Below are positions 56,235 through 64,000 of a DNA stretch of 64,000 nucleotides, piece by piece. Both the position numbers and the translations under genes were made by a program. The DNA comes from Pleurotus djamor. Its lineage: Eukaryota; Basidiomycota; Agaricomycetes; Agaricales; Pleurotaceae. Each line of letters starts with the position of its first letter. Position 1 is the first letter of the stretch. The DNA lies in assembly GCA_029747585.1 (NCBI GenBank), contig JAPEVF010000015.1:62001-126000 (forward strand), given 5' to 3'. The notes below the pieces were generated by a model that saw nothing but the letters and a program-made list of their open reading frames with translations, ran no database searches and had not been told where the DNA came from.

Positions 56235-57495
56235 CGTCTTACCGCTCGATCCCAAAAATTGGATATGTATATCTCATGATCTTCTCACTTGGATGAATAT
56301 TGGATGGCCATTCGAACATTTCGCAATCTGCATGTCTGCGACAGATCACTTATATCATTATATATTTGTACTTATACATCGCACTTGACGCCTTGTAACC
56401 TCTATGCTTTTGCTTACCTTGCCTTCTCCGGAATTTTCTCGTGTTCCTTTTGCGGTGTGACTTGATTACTCTATACGTACATTGTGCTTTGACAAATTAG
56501 AGGCTGTATGCCATCTCTATGTGCTGTTCATGAATTTGGTCCCTCTGGCTACTCTTTTTCGACCGAAAATGATACTCAACTTGACACTGGCAAGTCNACA
56601 TTCATTGGGCTTGNGTCAAGGGCTTTAAGGAGTCTCCTAATATGAGAGAAAGGAGGATATAGTCACATGTCACAGAACATGACGCGTGTCCGTAACGCGA
56701 CCTTCTTTTCGCCTTCTTTCACAAATGACATTCAATGACTGTCTTGGCCCAACGACCGACGAGGTCCTCTGGAGGACTCGCTGTGGATCATGCTCTTCCA
56801 AGCCTCTGAAAAGCTTCGTCTTGCCATACTTACCTCGGGTTTACTGACATATCGGAGGTGAATATCACTCACAATCTCTTGCTGGCCTCGGAACCACATG
56901 TGTTGCGGTATGTTGCCATATGATTCGCATTCAAGAAGTAACTTAGTCATTCCTGAATATCCTCTTATAGATAATACAACGACCTCGCCGAAGTCAAAAC
57001 TCACGGCTTCTCAATTCCTTTCATTGGCATCATATCGTACAGCGTGCTGGTGTTGTCTATCTAGCCGAATTATGATCTTTGCATTGTGTTGTCCAAGCTC
57101 GTGATCTCCAAATGTCCTGGCGATCTTTGGAACGGAAGTGGAGGTCGCTACTACTACCCAAATTCCAATGTTGCGTTGAACCTTTTGTGCGCCACGTTCA
57201 TCTAGGCAGTGAGTGGCTCAAGTGGTTCTGTTTTGTTTTAGAAGAAGTCACTTAACTTGCGAAGAAGGTGTCCCCTCGCCACTCTTGCCTTAGTTACCGA
57301 CGTTTCAAGACTACATGTAACTACCCTTTATCTTTGAAAGGCATCAAAAAATCCTTGGCTGCCGATGATGGTCGAACATTGCTCTGTCTTTGCAAAAGGG
57401 ATTTTCTGTCCTACCAAGGTGTTTGGCAATCCCACAGTGATTGTTCGCATATGTCTCGCTTCTTGGCGCAACGGAGCTACCACCTCCTCAAAGAC
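56235..57495. other. Intergenic, no confident gene
   Basis: A minus frame at 56732-57004 (90 codons, beginning SFDFGEVVVLSIRGYSGMTK) is the only one above background and I could not extend or identify it. Two Ns at 56597 and 56614. Confidence 0.35.
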
Positions 57496-57502
57496 TATAA
57501 AA
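57496..57502 (+). promoter_or_regulatory. TATA box of the subtilase gene
   Basis: TATAAAA ending 79 nt before the ATG at 57582. Confidence 0.6.
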
Positions 57503-57581
57503 CGCGTCTTACGAAGTGCAATCGTTCCCTACACTTCTCCTAGTGCCCTACAGAAGCAAAACTTCTCTCAATTCCAACCAA

Positions 57582-59420
<1,839 letters not shown>

Positions 59421-59833
59421 AGCATGCGCCCGATGAAAGCCCAGGTGTTTTACTCAATTCTTAGTAGGTGATGTGTACCGGTACGCCTAACGATATGATC
59501 ATAGAGTAGTCTCCTCGTAGAGACTTCGAATTTATCTGCTCCACATAAGCTTGGAACCAATCTGAATACTAAGAATACGCTCCTTCTCATCAACTATGAA
59601 CATCATCACTTCGCCTTGTGTCCTGCAGAAGCATCTTCCTCTATTGCCTCCATCGATCGGCCCTCTTCGAGTCTCTGGCCATCTGGATCCCAGTCTTCGT
59701 GGCCTCGCCTCGCAAACCGTCAAGTCCCATGTGTGACTCGTTCTCAAGAAGCAACGTAGCGACCAACGATGTGCGTATGTGAAGGAGGAGTTGATTTCAC
59801 GAAGTCGCTATTCAACGGTATCTACATGAGTGT
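59421..59833. other. Intergenic spacer
   Basis: 3' flank of the subtilase gene and upstream of the next candidate. Nothing recognised. A short purine tract (gaaaggaaagaaaggaaag) with Ns lies at about 59864-59890. Confidence 0.4.
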
Positions 59834-60678
59834 GTGTACCGAATACTTGAAACCCCTACGAAGAAAGGAAAGAAAGGAAAGNAAAAAANCCACTCACAAA
59901 TTATACAAACGGCAGGGTTCCTAGATCTCGGCCTTTTGGCTCTTGTACATGCCTACCGCCCCCCTCAGGCCATAGGTGTTCCCGAAGTACTCCAACCTAG
60001 GACCCTGCCGTACCCTTTCCAAAGCAAACACATCCAACACCCCAGATCACCATCAATCTCGTCACCTCAAGCCAAATCAACCCTCCCAGATTTCTTGAAG
60101 TCCTACCCCCTCCCCGTGGCTCGAGTCGGACAAAACGACTCCTTGAGCTTAGACGCAGCCCCTCGGCGGGTCCAAGGAGCTGCGGCTCAGACAGCGACAT
60201 CACACACCTCTGGGAACGGGGGTGTCAGCCATCTTCACGGGTCGAACGGCGGCAGGACTTGTCTGGAAGCGTTGATGAATGGGGAAGGCAAGTCGAAGGA
60301 TTTTCACCTGGTTGAGGATGTATGTGTTCGCTTTGATGAGGAATATGGGGAGCTCTGTACGTCGTATATATACGTTTCATCCGCCTGTTGTTGTGTGTTT
60401 TCCGTTTCGCGGTGGTTTGGTCAATCAACGAGCTCTTCTGCTTTTGCACAGCTTTCGACGCGACGCGTACTCAGGGGCTCCCCTGGTCCAAGTCGGAATC
60501 TTCGTTCTCGACGCAACACGACGAACCTAGCAGTCACGCGTACGGCCAACCCCTTGGCTTCACGCAACACTCTGACTGCATGCTACCGAACGGAAAGGAA
60601 CTCGTCTTGGGAGTCGATATCCTAAGAGCGTTCGCGAGCGTTCAATTCAAGCTACAGTCAAACAAACCGCCCGCGTAA
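59834..60678 (+). CDS. Uncharacterised protein, partly supported
   Basis: One long exon (open from 59834, coding-like from about 59920) reads LLALVHAYRPPQAIGVPEVL, SPQAKSTLPDFLKSYPLPVA, ALMNGEGKSKDFHLVEDVCV and RFDEEYGEL. It joins by a good GT-AG intron (about 60358-60451) to SFDATRTQGLPWSKSESSFS, THDEPSSHAYG-like sequence, CMLPNGKELVLGVDILRAFA and SVQFKLQSNKPPA, stopping at 60678. The join keeps the frame and both sides have protein-like composition, which is the reason for the call. The N-terminus is Pro/Ser-rich. The start is unknown and an upstream exon is likely. No family recognised. Confidence 0.45.
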
Positions 60679-61056
60679 ACGGTGGTAGTCCAAGTTCAAC
60701 GTTCACTCTCCAGGAAATGTTGTGAATGCAGCGATGGGTTCTATTCAATTGCAGTGTACAATAAGTATAACAAAGAAAAGCAACGGTGAGAGAGGGGAAA
60801 TGCAATGTAACTGGACTACCCTATTATAAGAAACACTGCCACCAGTCTTTCCTATATGTTATGCTACGCCAACGCCGCAGGTGCATTGTAAGCTTTTCCC
60901 ATACAATATACGGACGCCAAGTAAAGTTGATGTGTAAGTATATAAGTATGGTCGGAAAAATGAGTGGAAGGTGGTAGACGACGAGACAAAAGCAAACCCC
61001 AACAAAACACGACGCGTCGGAGAGACGACGTCGAGAGGGAGATGGGAGAAAGCTTT
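60679..61056. other. Convergent 3' flanks
   Basis: Between the uncharacterised plus-strand gene and the BiP stop; an AT-rich 3' UTR-like region, no gene. Confidence 0.4.
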
Positions 61057-62612
61057 TCACAGCTCGTCGTGATCCCGGATAGGATCCTCCTCGTCGGAGC
61101 CACCGGGGGCGCCACCTTGGTTGTAGATCTTGGTGGTGATGGGGTTGACGATGGTCTGAACCTCGGCCAACTTCTCCTCGAGGTCCTCAACGCTGGCGGT
61201 TTGTCCGTGCTCGTCGATCCAGTCGGTGGTGTCCTTGACGGTGGAAAGGATGGTCTTCTTGTCGTCATCGGAGAGTTTACCGCCGAGGCCTTCGGTGTCA
61301 CCGAGTTGGGTCTTGAGGCCGTAGACGTAAGAAGAAAGGGAGTTAAGGGCCTCGATACGCTTGCGTTGAGCTTCGTCCTCAGCGGCGAACTTCTCGGCGT
61401 CGGCGACCATGCGGTCGATCTCCTCCTGAGAAAGACGGCCCTTCTCGTTCTTGATGGTAATGGACTCGGACTTGCCACTGAAAAGTCACAGAGGTAAACA
61501 TCGAGACGTCGAGGCAGTGTCAGCGAATGGTACTCACGTTCCCTTATCAGCGGCGGCGACCTTCATGATACCGTTGGCGTCAATCTCGAAAGTGACTTCG
61601 ATTTGAGGGACGCCACGAGGAGCGGGAGGAATGCCAGTGAGTTCGAACTTGCCGAGAAGGTTGTTGTCCTTGGTGAGGGAACGTTCACCCTCGAAGACTT
61701 GGATGAGGACGGTGGGTTGGTTGTCGGCGGCAGTGGAGAAGCTGAAGGTAGACAAGTTAGCACATGCAAACACAAAGAGCCGTAATCATGAACGTACATT
61801 TGAGACTTGCGGGTGGGGATGACGGTGTTACGAGCGATGAGCTTGGTCATGACACCACCAGTGGTCTCAATACCGAGAGTAAGAGGGCAGACATCAACGA
61901 GAACAACATCAGCAGTTCCTTCAGCACCGGAGAGGATACCACCCTGGACGGCGGCACCGTAGGCGACAGCCTCATCGGGGTTGATACCCTTGGAAGGCTC
62001 CTTGCCACCGAAGAACTCCTTGAGGAGGGTCTGGACCTTAGGGATACGAGTGGAACCACCGACGAGGACGACTTCGTCGACATCTTCCTTCTTGACATTG
62101 GCGTCCTTGAGAACCTGTTCGACGGGCTTCATGGTCTTCCTGAAGAGGTCCATGTTGAGTTCTTCGAACTTGGCACGGGTGAGGGTCTCGGAGAAGTCGT
62201 TACCGTCCTCGAAGGACTCGATTTCGACGCGGACGGATTGCTGGCTGGAAAGAGTGCGTTTGGCCTTCTCGACTTCTCGCTTCAACTTGGACATGGCGCG
62301 GAGGTTGCTGGTGACGTCGGTGCCGGTCTTCTTCTTGTATTGCTTGACGAAGTAATCAATAACACGGTTGTCGAAGTCTTCACCACCAAGATGGGTATCA
62401 CCAGCAGTAGCCAAGACTTCGAAGACACCGTCGTCGATGGAGAGGAGAGAAACATCGAAGGTTCCTCCACCGAGATCGTAGACGATGATTTGCGATTCGC
62501 CGGCCTTCTTGTTGAGACCGTAGGCGATGGCGGCGGCGGTAGGTTCGTTGATGATACGGAGGACTTGGAGACCAGCGATGGTACCGGCATCCTTGGTGGC
62601 TTGACGCTGAGC

Positions 62613-62647
<35 letters not shown>

Positions 62648-63412
62648 GGGTGACCTTCTCGCCGAGGTAAGCCTCAGCAGTCTCCTTCATCTTGGTGAGG
62701 ACCATGGCGGAGATTTCTTCAGGAGTCTGTGCCGTGGAAGTCAGGAAAACCAGATGGCCAAAAGAAATGAAAATTGTGACGCACAAAGTCCTTGTCCTCT
62801 CCACGGTATTTGACAGTGATAGCGGGCTTGCCGTTCTTTTCCCGGACACGGAAAGGCCAGTGCTTGATGTCGCGTTGGATATCGTTGTCGTCCATTTTGC
62901 GGCCGATGAGACGCTTGGCGTCGAAGACGGTGTTTTTGGGGTTGGAAGAGAAGGCGTTTTTAGCGGCATCACCGACACTATGAACTTGTGTTAAGACAAA
63001 TAAAAAAGACAAGTCCACCGAGTACTCACAGTCGTTCGTCGTCATTGAAAGAGACCCAAGAAGGAGTTATACGATGACCCTGGTCGTTGGCAATAATTTC
63101 CACGCGACCACCTCGTTGAACACCAACACAAGAATAACTAGAGGTTTAGGTGAGTAAACGTGTCCGAAGCTTTGCCAAATTTCCACATACGTTGTACCCA
63201 AATCTAGAAGTAACTAGTAAGTCGTCGTTCCATTACAGTCAAGTGAAACAAGCAGACGCACCGATACCGATGACAGTTCCGTATTCAGATTTGGCATCCT
63301 CTGCGCGCACAGCGACAGGGCAAAGACATATTATAGCTACGAGAGCAACGAAAGCGATAGAGAGAGAAGAGAGTAGGTGTCGTGACTGCGAGCGGGATGG
63401 TCGTCTCGCCAT
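61057..63412 (-). CDS. KAR2: ER-resident Hsp70 chaperone BiP/Kar2
   Basis: ATG 63412 starts a signal peptide ([20 protein letters not shown]). The ATPase domain begins [20 protein letters not shown], then VSFNDDERL and [20 protein letters not shown]. It has the Hsp70 signatures [20 protein letters not shown] and [20 protein letters not shown], and the linker/substrate domain [20 protein letters not shown] to [20 protein letters not shown]. The C-terminus is [11 protein letters not shown], whose HDEL retains it in the ER. Four or more introns. BiP folds and translocates secretory proteins and holds UPR sensors. Codon use is strongly biased, as expected for high expression, which also leaves a long open antisense frame (61764-62813). 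Confidence 0.96.
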
Positions 63413-63513
63413 GTTGATGATGGCCGGGTCGAGGAAGGGAGGGAGATGGTGGTGGTAGTGAACAAAGAAATTGAGAGGCGACGGAGAGGGACTCTATTTA
63501 TTTGCTTCGGTCG

Positions 63514-63521
63514 CCACGTCA
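63514..63521 (-). promoter_or_regulatory. UPR-element core upstream of BiP (proximal)
   Basis: TGACGTGG read on the BiP strand, 102 nt upstream of its ATG. This is the ATF6/XBP1-type UPRE core bound by Hac1/Cib1-like bZIP factors. An AT-rich TATA-like stretch lies at 63491-63503 between it and the gene. Confidence 0.6.
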
Positions 63522-63651
63522 AGCATGAAAATCGTCTACGTGTACACTTTCCCACGACCCGAAACATATTACTCTTGTCGCGCATTTTTTCTCCGAGTTT
63601 CCTTTCGAGTCAGCTGTTCGTCATGCCAGCAAAGCTTGGAACGCAAAAGGC

Positions 63652-63659
63652 TGACGTGG
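63652..63659 (+). promoter_or_regulatory. UPR-element core upstream of BiP (distal, inverted)
   Basis: A second exact TGACGTGG, on the plus strand, 240 nt upstream of the BiP ATG and in the opposite orientation to the proximal copy. Confidence 0.55.
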
Positions 63660-64000
63660 TCGCAGAAGTAGATGACACACGTCTCGAGTCGTTGAAACTC
63701 CTGTTCTTTATCTTGACACTGTTCTTGCTCGACTGAACGCTGAAATATGCAAGGCATCAGTCTCAGTTTCGTGGGGGGAACTGCATTTCACGACATCCCT
63801 CTGATAAGGTGCTCATTTCGTGCCGCTATAACCGACGAAACCTCTATTTCCGCGAGGGCTCATGGGACATCATACGTGGTGGAAATGCAGCACCCATTTG
63901 TGGCAAGTTTTGATACCACACCATACTCTACTGATAGCGTCCCAGATTAATCGAACAGATGCTGATACAGGGTACCATTGCGGGGCAGATCTAGCTACTA
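63660..64000. other. Right flank, no gene recognised
   Basis: Beyond the BiP promoter region to the window edge. A plus frame at 63747-63950 has no features I can support. Confidence 0.4.

Noticed and set aside
59864..59890. Purine repeat (GAAAG)n with Ns
   Set aside because: Too short and imperfect for a satellite or CRISPR-like array; probably low-quality sequence.
60964..61497. Plus-strand frame of 177 codons opposite the BiP C-terminus
   Set aside because: Also antisense to BiP (the HDEL exon); no independent support.
61764..62813. Open plus-strand frame of 349 codons opposite BiP
   Set aside because: It is exactly antisense to the conserved Hsp70 ATPase and substrate domains; strong codon bias of BiP removes stop codons on the other strand. 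Composition (Gly/Asp/Leu/Val-rich) is that of a shadow.

Overview
The window is nuclear DNA of a filamentous basidiomycete, most likely an Agaricomycete (mushroom or polypore). Genes carry many short introns of about 50-80 nt with GT(GC)...AG borders. Several families are characteristic of Agaricomycetes: long F-box proteins with a conserved C-terminal module, DUF6533 and DUF6534 membrane proteins, and a multicopy family of unknown function. The assembly is a draft with scattered single Ns and one run of five at 46580-46584. I saw no rRNA, tRNA, CRISPR or intact transposon. Most CDS entries are multi-exon spans; exon borders that I could resolve by eye are given in the evidence.

Layout. 1.4-5.7 kb: two tandem F-box genes. 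6.5-11.4 kb: a duplicated unit of a 54-residue Cys/His protein (minus strand) facing a kinase-like protein (plus strand), present twice. 12.6-18.9 kb: extracellular and carbohydrate genes, namely a GPI-type Cys-rich protein, a PX-domain/GH18 chitinase fusion, and a secreted TIM-barrel glycoside-hydrolase-like protein. 19.2-27.5 kb (all minus): a DUF6534 membrane protein, an AKAP7/ASCC1-like 2H phosphoesterase, a small repeated-motif protein, mitochondrial QCR2 and a SAM methyltransferase. 28.6-32.7 kb: family X DNA polymerase (lambda/Pol4 type). 33-37 kb: an eroding member of an unknown family, two tandem secreted double-psi beta-barrel proteins and a DUF6533 protein.

38.4-50.8 kb: an APC amino-acid/GABA permease, a phosphopantetheinyl-transferase-like gene with altered metal ligands, an SGNH esterase, a Dal5-type MFS transporter and a second DUF6533 gene. 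51-57 kb: an uncertain gene, NatC catalytic subunit NAA30 and a single-pass membrane protein with a Pro/Ser-rich tail. 57.6-63.4 kb: a proteinase-K-type subtilase, an uncharacterised gene, and the ER Hsp70 BiP/Kar2 ending in HDEL with two UPR-element cores upstream.

Housekeeping genes (QCR2, Pol lambda, NAA30, BiP) are interspersed with lineage-specific duplicated families. The strongest candidates for something undescribed are the duplicated Cys/His-microprotein plus kinase-like unit, the PX-GH18 fusion and the metal-ligand-less PPTase-like protein.
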